The translations under genes were made by a program, and so were the position numbers. This document shows positions 26,480 through 33,446 of a stretch of 64,000 nt of DNA, one piece after another (the first letter of the stretch is position 1; each line of letters starts with the position of its first letter). The DNA comes from an uncultured Flavobacteriales bacterium (GTDB lineage Bacteria; Bacteroidota; Bacteroidia; Flavobacteriales_D; Crocinitomicaceae), in NCBI GenBank assembly GCA_905480145.1, contig CAJQPA010000005.1, positions 1 to 64,000 on the forward strand, read 5' to 3'. The notes below the pieces were generated by a model that saw only the letters and a program-made list of their open reading frames with translations, did no database searches and was not told the origin of the DNA.

Positions 26480-26599
26480 TTCTTAGCGACAAAAACTTTC
26501 CGTTCGTCGAAAAGACCTTTAAAATTGCGGATTTTGGGGGTGTTTATCAACAAATTGGCTCACTTTTCCACAATTTATGAGTTTTTTTCCCTAAAACAC

Positions 26600-26629
26600 T
26601 TGCCTAGCAAGGAAATTACAATATATTTG
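26600..26629 (+). promoter_or_regulatory. Promoter of the HU gene
   Basis: TTG at 26600-26602, 19-nt spacer, TATATTTG at 26622-26629. It has the same boxes and spacing as the tRNA-Met promoter. The predicted leader before the ATG at 26671 is about 37 nt. Confidence 0.85.
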
Positions 26630-26670
26630 TTAGGAACAATTTATTATTAATAAACTAATAACAACAAACT

Positions 26671-26943
26671 ATGAACAAAGCAGAATTAATTGATGCAATG
26701 GCATCTAACGCGGGATTATCAAAAGCTGACGCAAAAAGAGCATTAGACGGATTTATTGATGCTACAGGAGTTGCATTAAAGAAAGGTGATAGAATTTCTC
26801 TAGTAGGATTCGGATCTTTCTCAGTATCTAACCGTGCTGCTAGAGTTGGACGTAACCCACAAACTGGTAAAGAAATTCAAATCGCTGCTAAAAACGTTGT
26901 ACGTTTCAAAGCTGGATCTGATTTAGCTGGAAAGGTTAACTAA
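26671..26943 (+). CDS. HU-family DNA-binding protein
   Basis: 90 residues, the standard HU/IHF length. Nucleoid protein that bends and compacts DNA as a dimer. The family signature is clear: VGFGSFSVSNRAARVGRNPQTGKEI (interrupted only by strand turns) with the arm proline in RNPQTG, and the N-terminal helices MNKAELIDAMA and KADAKRALDGF. It has a strong promoter and terminator of its own. Codons are of the highly expressed type. Confidence 0.97.
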   Translation: MNKAELIDAMASNAGLSKADAKRALDGFIDATGVALKKGDRISLVGFGSFSVSNRAARVGRNPQTGKEIQIAAKNVVRFKAGSDLAGKVN

Positions 26944-26965
26944 GAGAAACCAAAAGAATAAAATG

Positions 26966-26993
26966 AAGGGAGTCTAACGACTCCCTTTTTTTA
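26966..26993 (+). terminator. Terminator of the HU gene
   Basis: Stem AAGGGAGTC / GACTCCCTT around the loop TAAC, then a T tract, 22 nt after the HU stop. Confidence 0.93.
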
Positions 26994-27011
26994 TACTCCA
27001 AAATATACTTT

Positions 27012-27019
27012 TAACTTTG
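27012..27019 (+). promoter_or_regulatory. Possible -7 element of the TrmH-like gene
   Basis: TAACTTTG matches TAnnTTTG and ends five bases before the ATG at 27024, which would put transcription start at the start codon itself. No TTG is found at the -33 position. Confidence 0.4.
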
Positions 27020-27023
27020 CTGC

Positions 27024-27707
27024 ATGACTATAGATGAAAAAGTATTAGAAGCCTTTTATGACATCATAAATGAAAACAAGCAAGAGAAATTTGACGGTAT
27101 TTCTTCTGACAGAACCAAATACCTAACAGTTGTAATGGAGAGTATTTCCAAAGAACACAATTCTTCTGCCGTATTAAGAACTTGCGATTGCTTTGGTATT
27201 CAAGACTTACACACCATAGAAAAGGGTAATTTCATTCATGAGCCCATGCGAGATATTGCTTTAGGAGCAGGAAATTGGGTTAATCTTCACACCTATTCTC
27301 AGGGTGAAAATCCATCAATAGAATGTCTTGATCAATTAAAGAAATCTGGTTATAAAATAGTCGCTACAACTCCCCATACGGAAAAAGACATCAATGATAT
27401 CGAAATAGACCAGCCAATAGCCTTAGTTTTTGGTACTGAATTGACAGGTATTTCTCAAGAAGTCACTGAAATGGCCGATGAATTAGTTAAAATTCCAATG
27501 TATGGATTTACTGAAAGTTTTAACATAAGTGTTTCAGCTGCTGTTGCTCTAAATATACTTCGAAATAAACTAATGAATAGTTCTTTGAATTGGAAACTAT
27601 CTACTGAAGAACAAATAAAACTTAAAATAGAATGGTGTTCCAAAATAATTAAAGATGGGGATAAGGTTGAAAAAGAGATAAGAAGACGAATCGTTGAGAC
27701 CGATTAA
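27024..27707 (+). CDS. TrmH/SpoU family tRNA 2'-O-methyltransferase
   Basis: 227 residues of the SPOUT class. Motif 1 is KEHNSSAVLRTCDCFG (about residues 42-57; Asn and Arg are catalytic-site residues). Motif 2 is ALVFGTELTGIS (about 135), and motif 3 is PMYGFTESFNISVSAAVAL (about 158-176), which forms the trefoil-knot SAM site. It most resembles TrmH, which methylates the ribose of G18 in tRNA. An rRNA methylase of the same family is the alternative. Confidence 0.88.
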   Translation: MTIDEKVLEAFYDIINENKQEKFDGISSDRTKYLTVVMESISKEHNSSAVLRTCDCFGIQDLHTIEKGNFIHEPMRDIALGAGNWVNLHTYSQGENPSIECLDQLKKSGYKIVATTPHTEKDINDIEIDQPIALVFGTELTGISQEVTEMADELVKIPMYGFTESFNISVSAAVALNILRNKLMNSSLNWKLSTEEQIKLKIEWCSKIIKDGDKVEKEIRRRIVETD

Positions 27708-27768
27708 TCCCAAAAAGATATTATATTTGTGAAGCAAATCAATCTAAAAAAATAAATACAACCGAAAT

Positions 27769-28077
27769 ATGGGAAGAGGAGACAAAAAATCGAAGAAAGG
27801 TAAAAGAACTATGGGATCATACGGCGTTTTAAGAAAACGTAAATCCTCTGCTCCTATCGTTGTCGAAAAACCAAAAGCAAAGAAAAAAGCTACTCCAAAA
27901 GCGAAAACTGAAACTGCAGAAAAAGCTCCTGCAAAAAAAGTTGCAGCTAAGAAAGCTCCTGCTACAAAAAAAGTTGCAGCTAAGAAGCCAGCCGTTAAGA
28001 AAGCTCCTGCAGCAAAAAAAACTGTTGCGAAAAAAGCTCCTGCGAAAAAAGCTCCTGCTGCTAAAAAAGAAGACTAA
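27769..28077 (+). CDS. Ribosomal protein THX with Lys/Ala/Pro-rich tail
   Basis: 102 residues. The first ~28 (MGRGDKKSKKGKRTMGSYGV, then LRKRK) match bacterial ribosomal protein bTHX, which sits in the head of the 30S subunit; in Thermus it is only about 26 residues. The remaining ~70 are a repeated, highly basic tail built from KKAPAKK and KKVAAKK units. The DNA there contains near-identical direct repeats of about 33 bp between 27925 and 27990. The tail may reach along rRNA; its role is not known. Own terminator. Confidence 0.85.
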   Translation: MGRGDKKSKKGKRTMGSYGVLRKRKSSAPIVVEKPKAKKKATPKAKTETAEKAPAKKVAAKKAPATKKVAAKKPAVKKAPAAKKTVAKKAPAKKAPAAKKED

Positions 28078-28090
28078 GATTACCATATAT

Positions 28091-28120
28091 AAAAGCCGCC
28101 TAAATGGCGGCTTTTTTTTT
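28091..28120 (+). terminator. Terminator of the THX gene
   Basis: Stem AAAAGCCGCC / GGCGGCTTTT with the loop TAAAT, followed by more T, 13 nt after the stop. Confidence 0.95.
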
Positions 28121-28150
28121 ACATAATATTCAATAATTAACATCAATTTG

Positions 28151-29218
28151 ATGAAACATAACTTCGGCGCAGGACCCTGTATTCTTCCAGAATCAGTTTT
28201 TAAACAATCTTCCGATGCAATACTTAACTTTAATGGGCTTTCATTGCTAGAAATATCTCATAGAAGTTCTGATTTTGTTGATGTAATGAGCGAAGCTCAA
28301 GAATTAGTCAAAAAAGCATTAAACGTTCCCTCTGGTTATACTGTATTATTTCTTCAAGGAGGAGCTTCTCTCGGCTTTACAATTGCAGCATTAAACATGA
28401 TGCGTGACAATAAAAAAGCTGGATATATAAATACAGGGACATGGGCAAAGGGCGCTATCGCTGAAGGAAAAGCAGTTGGAGTTGACACAAACATATTAGC
28501 TTCATCAGAAGATAAAAACTTCAACTATATTCCCAAAAACTTTAATATTGCCGATGATTTAGATTATGTCCATTTCACATCAAATAATACCATTTTTGGG
28601 ACACAATTTCAGTCAATCATTGATACTGACAGACCTTTAGTTTGCGACATGTCGTCTGACATTTTTTCGAAGCCTGTAGACGTTTCTAAATTTGATTTAA
28701 TTTATGCAGGTGCTCAAAAAAACTTGGGGCCTGCTGGATCAACTTTATATATTGTAAAAAATGAGATCTTAGGAAAATCAAGCAGTCCATTTATGCCAAA
28801 ATACATGGATTTAAAAAATCATGTCGACAAAGGTTCAATGCTTAATACGCCTCCTGTTTTTTCAATTTACACTTCGATGCTTAACTTAAGACATTTGATT
28901 AAAAATGGCGGCGTAAGCGCTGCTTCAGATAGAAACACGGCTAAAGCAAACTTGTTGTACAACGAAATAGATTCTAACCCACTATTTAAAGCCGCGGTTA
29001 AGGGAGAAGATCGTTCGTTAATGAATGCAACGTTTTTACTGAATAACAATAATCATCAAGCTGATTTTGATAATTTATGGAACGATGCTGGAATTGTAGG
29101 ATTGAAAGGTCATAGATCTGTAGGAGGTTATAGAGCTTCAATGTACAATGCATTAACTATTGAAAGTGTTCAAATTTTGGTCGATATAATGCAAGAATTA
29201 GCACGTACAAAAGGATAA
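28151..29218 (+). CDS. serC: Phosphoserine aminotransferase
   Basis: 355 residues from the ATG at 28151; the preceding in-frame TTG at 28148 is less likely. PLP enzyme that makes 3-phosphoserine from 3-phosphohydroxypyruvate. Marks are the N-terminal NFGAGPCILPE, FLQGGASLGF (about residue 72) and the PLP lysine in YAGAQKNLGPAG (about 195). The C-terminus has the HRSVGGYRASMYNA block. It is the first gene of a serine-synthesis operon, with serA starting 2 nt after its stop. Confidence 0.96.
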   Translation: MKHNFGAGPCILPESVFKQSSDAILNFNGLSLLEISHRSSDFVDVMSEAQELVKKALNVPSGYTVLFLQGGASLGFTIAALNMMRDNKKAGYINTGTWAKGAIAEGKAVGVDTNILASSEDKNFNYIPKNFNIADDLDYVHFTSNNTIFGTQFQSIIDTDRPLVCDMSSDIFSKPVDVSKFDLIYAGAQKNLGPAGSTLYIVKNEILGKSSSPFMPKYMDLKNHVDKGSMLNTPPVFSIYTSMLNLRHLIKNGGVSAASDRNTAKANLLYNEIDSNPLFKAAVKGEDRSLMNATFLLNNNNHQADFDNLWNDAGIVGLKGHRSVGGYRASMYNALTIESVQILVDIMQELARTKG

Positions 29219-29220
29219 CT

Positions 29221-30177
29221 ATGAAGATTTTAGCGAATGATGGAATTTCGAATTCTGGTATTAAAGTACTAACTGAATCAGGGTACAGAGTACTTACAGA
29301 AAAAGTAAAACAAGAAGATTTAATTCAAACAATTAATGACCAAAACATTGAAATCTTACTAGTTCGAAGTGCTACAACTGCTCGTAAAGATTTGATTGAT
29401 GCCTGTCCCAATTTAAAGATTATCGGGCGAGGTGGTGTTGGAATGGATAATATTGATGTTCAATATGCGAGAGACAATGGCAGAACTGTTATAAATACGC
29501 CTGGCGCTTCTTCCCAATCTGTGGCTGAATTGGTTATGGGACATTTGTTCGCTATTTCTAGATCTTTGCACGGTTCATACAAGAATATGGAAAGCCATGA
29601 TTTTAAAACTTTGAAAAAAAAATACGGCAAAGGTGTTGAATTGAGAGGTAAAAACTTGACGATAATAGGATTTGGAAGAATTGGGCAAAAACTTGCTCAA
29701 TATGCGATTGGATCAGGAATGAACGTCACGGCAGTTCATTCTTCAGCACAAAGAATAAATTTGCCTATTGAACTTGGCAATAGCACTGTTGCTTCCGTAG
29801 AAATTAATCCTATCAAATCACTTGAAGAAGGAATAAAAAATGCTGATTACATCTCATTACATGTTCCTAAACAAGCTAATGGGTCCGCTGTTTTAGGAGA
29901 GAAAGAGTTCGAAATTATGAAAAAAAATGTCAGAATTGTTAATACTGCTAGAGGTGGTGTTATAAACGAAGACGCTCTTTTAGCGGCATTAAGTTCGGGT
30001 AAAGTCGCAGCAGTTGCTTTAGATGTTTTTGAAAACGAACCCAATCCCAGAAAAGAGCTATTGAACCACCCTCAAATCGCCTGTACTCCGCACATTGGAG
30101 CTGGAACAAATGAAGCTCAAGATAGAATTGGTACTGAATTAGCTAAAACAATCATCTCCCATTTAGGAGAGTTTTAA
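29221..30177 (+). CDS. serA: D-3-phosphoglycerate dehydrogenase
   Basis: 318 residues, the short form without the C-terminal ACT domain. It oxidises 3-phosphoglycerate with NAD, the first step of serine synthesis. The nucleotide-binding GFGRIGQKLAQYA is at about residues 151-163. The catalytic Arg is in NTARGGVINEDAL (about 241), and the catalytic His in CTPHIGAGTNEAQ (about 290). Lack of the ACT domain means no allosteric control by serine through that domain. It is directly downstream of serC. Confidence 0.92.
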   Translation: MKILANDGISNSGIKVLTESGYRVLTEKVKQEDLIQTINDQNIEILLVRSATTARKDLIDACPNLKIIGRGGVGMDNIDVQYARDNGRTVINTPGASSQSVAELVMGHLFAISRSLHGSYKNMESHDFKTLKKKYGKGVELRGKNLTIIGFGRIGQKLAQYAIGSGMNVTAVHSSAQRINLPIELGNSTVASVEINPIKSLEEGIKNADYISLHVPKQANGSAVLGEKEFEIMKKNVRIVNTARGGVINEDALLAALSSGKVAAVALDVFENEPNPRKELLNHPQIACTPHIGAGTNEAQDRIGTELAKTIISHLGEF

Positions 30178-30187
30178 CGTATAAACA

Positions 30188-31423
30188 ATGACTAAAATAA
30201 GTACATTTAAGGCTTTACGTCCCGCTAGGGATAAAGCACACTTAGTCAGTGCTTTGCCAATTTACACTTATAAAAAAAAGGTTTTAAACGCAATACTTGC
30301 GGATAATCCATATTCGTTTCTACACATCGTTAATCCAGAGTTTGGACCAATATTCACGCTTCAAAACTCACCTGAAAGATTCAATTTAATCAAGAAGACT
30401 TACGATGATTTTATCAATAAAGGAACTCTTATCCAGGAAAATGACTCCAAAATTTATTTGTATCGTCAAACAAAGCAGGATCATGAATATACAGGAATCA
30501 TTGCCGGAGCATCAATTGCAGAATATTTGAATAAAAAAATTAAAGTACATGAAGCAACAATTACTAATAGAGAAGAGATGTTTACCAACTATCTTAATAC
30601 TGTTGGATATAACGCTGAACCTGTTCTACTAACCTATTCAGATAAAGAAAATAAAATTGACTCACAATTTACTTCTATCATGGCTAAACGGCCAGAATAT
30701 GAATTTGCTACAATTGATGAGCTCAAGCATGAATTATGGATACTGACAAATCAAGAACAAAAGTCAATACAAAAATCTTTTGATTCTCTAGAACATGTTT
30801 ATATCGCCGATGGTCATCATAGAACAGCTTCTTCTGTTGGATTGTCAATACTAAGGTCAAACAATAATGAAAAACGATTTAAAAATGATGAAGCATTTTT
30901 AGCATTTTTCATTAATGAGTCTAGAATTCACATACATGAATTCAATCGAATCATTAGAAATTTAAATGGCCATACAAAAGAGCAAATTTTAGATCTTCTT
31001 CAGGTTAATTTTGATATAAAACCAATTTCAGAAGCGAAAAAACCTTCAAGGCAGCATGAACTTACAATGTTTATTGAGAATGATTGGTTTGTTTTGTGTT
31101 GTAAACCAAAAATAATCAATTCTCAGCACCCTGTAAAATCAATAGACACACAAATATTAACTGACTATGTCTTAACTCCAATTCTCAACATTGAAGATCT
31201 TAAAAACAGCAAAGACATTGATTTTTTAAGTGGTGACATATCTCTAGAAGATTTTCAAGAAGAAATTCATAAAAAGGATTTTAAAATTGGATTTGTTCTC
31301 TACCCTCTTAACATCGAAGACATAAAGAAAGTTGCTGATAACGAGATGATAATGCCTCCAAAGTCAACATGGATTGAACCAAAATTAAGAAGTGGACTTA
31401 CTATCTATAGCCTAAACGAATGA
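30188..31423 (+). CDS. DUF1015 family protein
   Basis: 411 residues. The conserved motif YIADGHHRTASS (about residues 205-216) and the N-terminal FKALRPARDKA identify DUF1015. Function is not established. The gene follows serA by 10 nt and overlaps yggS by 4 nt (ATGA), so it is inside the serine operon. Its position next to serC and serA suggests a role in serine metabolism; no serB is visible in the window. Cytoplasmic, no membrane helix. Confidence 0.88.
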   Translation: MTKISTFKALRPARDKAHLVSALPIYTYKKKVLNAILADNPYSFLHIVNPEFGPIFTLQNSPERFNLIKKTYDDFINKGTLIQENDSKIYLYRQTKQDHEYTGIIAGASIAEYLNKKIKVHEATITNREEMFTNYLNTVGYNAEPVLLTYSDKENKIDSQFTSIMAKRPEYEFATIDELKHELWILTNQEQKSIQKSFDSLEHVYIADGHHRTASSVGLSILRSNNNEKRFKNDEAFLAFFINESRIHIHEFNRIIRNLNGHTKEQILDLLQVNFDIKPISEAKKPSRQHELTMFIENDWFVLCCKPKIINSQHPVKSIDTQILTDYVLTPILNIEDLKNSKDIDFLSGDISLEDFQEEIHKKDFKIGFVLYPLNIEDIKKVADNEMIMPPKSTWIEPKLRSGLTIYSLNE

Positions 31424-32079
31424 TTAAAGAAAACTTAAAAAACATAAAAGCAGTAATGCCTTCTAGCGTATCACTGGTTGCCGTTTCTAAAACAAAACCA
31501 AATGACGCTATTCTTGAAGCATACAATGCTGGTCAAAGAATTTTTGGCGAAAACAAAGTTCAAGAACTAACACAAAAACAATTAGATTTGCCTGAAGATA
31601 TTGAATGGCATTTCATTGGTCATCTGCAATCCAAGAAAGTTAAGTCTATTGCCCCTTTTGTTTCCTTGATTCATGCGGTCGATAGCATTAAATTATTAAC
31701 TGAAATCAATAAGCAAGCATTAAAGAACAACCGAACAATAAATTGCTTATTACAATTTCATATTGCTACAGAACAATCAAAATTCGGACTTACTTTTGAA
31801 GAAGTAAGAGAAATTCTGGAATCTGATGCTTTTGTTGAGCTACAAAACATCTCAATAACTGGCGTCATGGGAATGGCAACATTTACAGAAAATGAAAATC
31901 AAGTCAGAGAAGAATTTCAAGCTTTAGAAAATTATTTCAATGTACTAAAAAGTCATTATTTTAAATTTAATGACAACTTCGAACACATCTCTATGGGGAT
32001 GAGTGGAGATTTTCAAATTGCTATCGAAGAAGGAAGCACTATGGTTAGAATAGGAAGTTCAATTTTTGGTTCACGATGA
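31420..32079 (+). CDS. yggS: YggS/PROSC family PLP homeostasis protein
   Basis: 219 residues, TIM-barrel PLP-binding protein of the YggS family. It has no known catalytic activity and keeps PLP and amino-acid pools in balance. The PLP lysine is in VAVSKTKP (about residue 24). Other marks are FGENKVQEL, WHFIGHLQSKKV and the C-terminal SMGMSGDFQIAIEEGSTMVRIG (two blocks). It is coupled to DUF1015 upstream and to the DUF1684 gene downstream by ATGA overlaps. PLP supply for SerC is a plausible link. Confidence 0.93.
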   Translation: MIKENLKNIKAVMPSSVSLVAVSKTKPNDAILEAYNAGQRIFGENKVQELTQKQLDLPEDIEWHFIGHLQSKKVKSIAPFVSLIHAVDSIKLLTEINKQALKNNRTINCLLQFHIATEQSKFGLTFEEVREILESDAFVELQNISITGVMGMATFTENENQVREEFQALENYFNVLKSHYFKFNDNFEHISMGMSGDFQIAIEEGSTMVRIGSSIFGSR

Positions 32080-32675
32080 GATACTTAAGTCTTTTATTAA
32101 CAGCTTTTTGCATTGTAAATTACACTTTCTCACAAAAGACTGAAAATGAAATTGTAGAAATTAGAAAAGACCATAAACTATTGCTTCTAGACTCTACTCA
32201 GAACATGCTAACTTCTCAAGAAATTGCAAATTTCAATGGGCTAGATTACTTTGAGTTCGATTCAGAATTTCAAATTGAAGCAAAGTTCAAAAAGAAAAAA
32301 GGCAAGAAATTTGAGATGGCTACTTCTACGGACCGAAAACCTTTCTATAGAAGATATGGATACCTATATTTCACAATTGATGGAGTTGATTGTAAATTGG
32401 AGGTCTACCAAAATATTGCTTTGAAAAGAAATCCAGAGTACAAAAACTATTTATTCATACCATTTAAGGATGGAACTTCTGCTCTTACTACCTATGGTGG
32501 CGGACGATTCATGGACGTAGAGCGAACAAAAGAAAAAACAATTCTAATAGATTTCAATCTAGCATACAACCCTTATTGCGTCTATTCATATAGATACTCA
32601 TGCCCTATTCCTCCTAAATGCAATACTCTCAAAGTAGACATTAGAGCCGGGGAAAAAACACCAATAGGTCATTAA
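32076..32675 (+). CDS. DUF1684 family exported protein
   Basis: 199 residues. A signal peptide ends about residue 20 (CIVNYTFSQ). The DUF1684 core is recognised from FNGLDYFEFD, RKPFYRRYGYLYF, TYGGGRFMDVE, IDFNLAYNPYC and the last RAGEKTPIG. Function is unknown. The presence of a signal peptide suggests the periplasm or outer membrane. The start overlaps the yggS stop by 4 nt; whether it is functionally tied to serine/PLP genes or merely coupled is unclear. Confidence 0.85.
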   Translation: MRYLSLLLTAFCIVNYTFSQKTENEIVEIRKDHKLLLLDSTQNMLTSQEIANFNGLDYFEFDSEFQIEAKFKKKKGKKFEMATSTDRKPFYRRYGYLYFTIDGVDCKLEVYQNIALKRNPEYKNYLFIPFKDGTSALTTYGGGRFMDVERTKEKTILIDFNLAYNPYCVYSYRYSCPIPPKCNTLKVDIRAGEKTPIGH

Positions 32676-32726
32676 GCTGAAACTATTTTTAGTTTATTAC
32701 TTATATTTGATATTAAGAACAACATT

Positions 32727-33419
32727 ATGAAGAAATTACTTTACCTATTCCTATTCACCTTTTATATAAGTAGCGCATTTGCCCAACCCTATAAAACGAT
32801 TAAGAAATATAAGCCCTATGATTGGATGGTTGGAGTTAGCTGGAGTGTAGTTGAAGATGACGGAAGTCCTTTTTCTGGTATTTTTAATGTTGCAAGCAGC
32901 TGGAATTATTTATTCTACCCAACAAGAATAAGTGTAGATAGATACTTAAAAAGTGGATGGAGCGTCGAAGCTGTCGTTACATACAATACTTATTTACCAG
33001 GTAAAATGGTCAACGGAAAACTCGATGCTTCTGGAATATTTTTATCTGGAGACATAAATTCAAAGTATAGTTTTACTAACTTGTATGTTCCAAAATTAAA
33101 ATGGTTTGATCCATATGTAAATATGGGCCTAGGTTATACATTTAGAGCAGGTGCTAATACTTCTATCCACACTCCTACTTTGAACCTGGGTATAGGAATG
33201 AATTTTTGGATTTATAAAGGTTTTGGAATACAGTTGCATTCGAATGCTAAACTAGGTGTAGCAATGCCTTTAATCAAAACAAGTACAAATTACTTGCAAC
33301 ATTCTGCAGGAATCGTCTATAGATGGAAAAAAGGTGGGAGATCTAAAAATCCTTCTGACAAAAAACGCTATAAATGGACCAAAGATAATCAGCGTCATAA
33401 ACCGAACAAAGGGCATTAA
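32727..33419 (+). CDS. Outer-membrane beta-barrel-like protein
   Basis: 230 residues. A signal peptide ends near ISSAFAQPY. The rest alternates polar and hydrophobic residues with many Gly, Tyr and Trp, as in small outer-membrane beta barrels (WSVEAVVTYNTYLPG, PYVNMGLGYTFRAG, LNLGIGMNFWIYKG). The last ~35 residues are very basic (RWKKGGRSKNP and on). No specific family is recognised. It lies between the DUF1684 gene and uvrA with short gaps of 51 and 27 nt. Confidence 0.7.
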   Translation: MKKLLYLFLFTFYISSAFAQPYKTIKKYKPYDWMVGVSWSVVEDDGSPFSGIFNVASSWNYLFYPTRISVDRYLKSGWSVEAVVTYNTYLPGKMVNGKLDASGIFLSGDINSKYSFTNLYVPKLKWFDPYVNMGLGYTFRAGANTSIHTPTLNLGIGMNFWIYKGFGIQLHSNAKLGVAMPLIKTSTNYLQHSAGIVYRWKKGGRSKNPSDKKRYKWTKDNQRHKPNKGH

Positions 33420-33446
33420 TCAAGTAATTTATTTAAGTCAAATAAC

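Noticed and set aside
27829-28146. Long open frames opposite and beside the THX gene, rich in Phe/Ser or Lys/Leu
   Set aside because: They are frame shadows of the Lys/Ala repeat tail; the composition follows directly from AAA/GCT codons read in other frames, and they run over the terminator.
28078-28150. Amino-acid riboswitch or leader before serC
   Set aside because: The 73-nt gap is filled by the THX terminator and an AT-rich stretch; no aptamer-like conserved helices are present.
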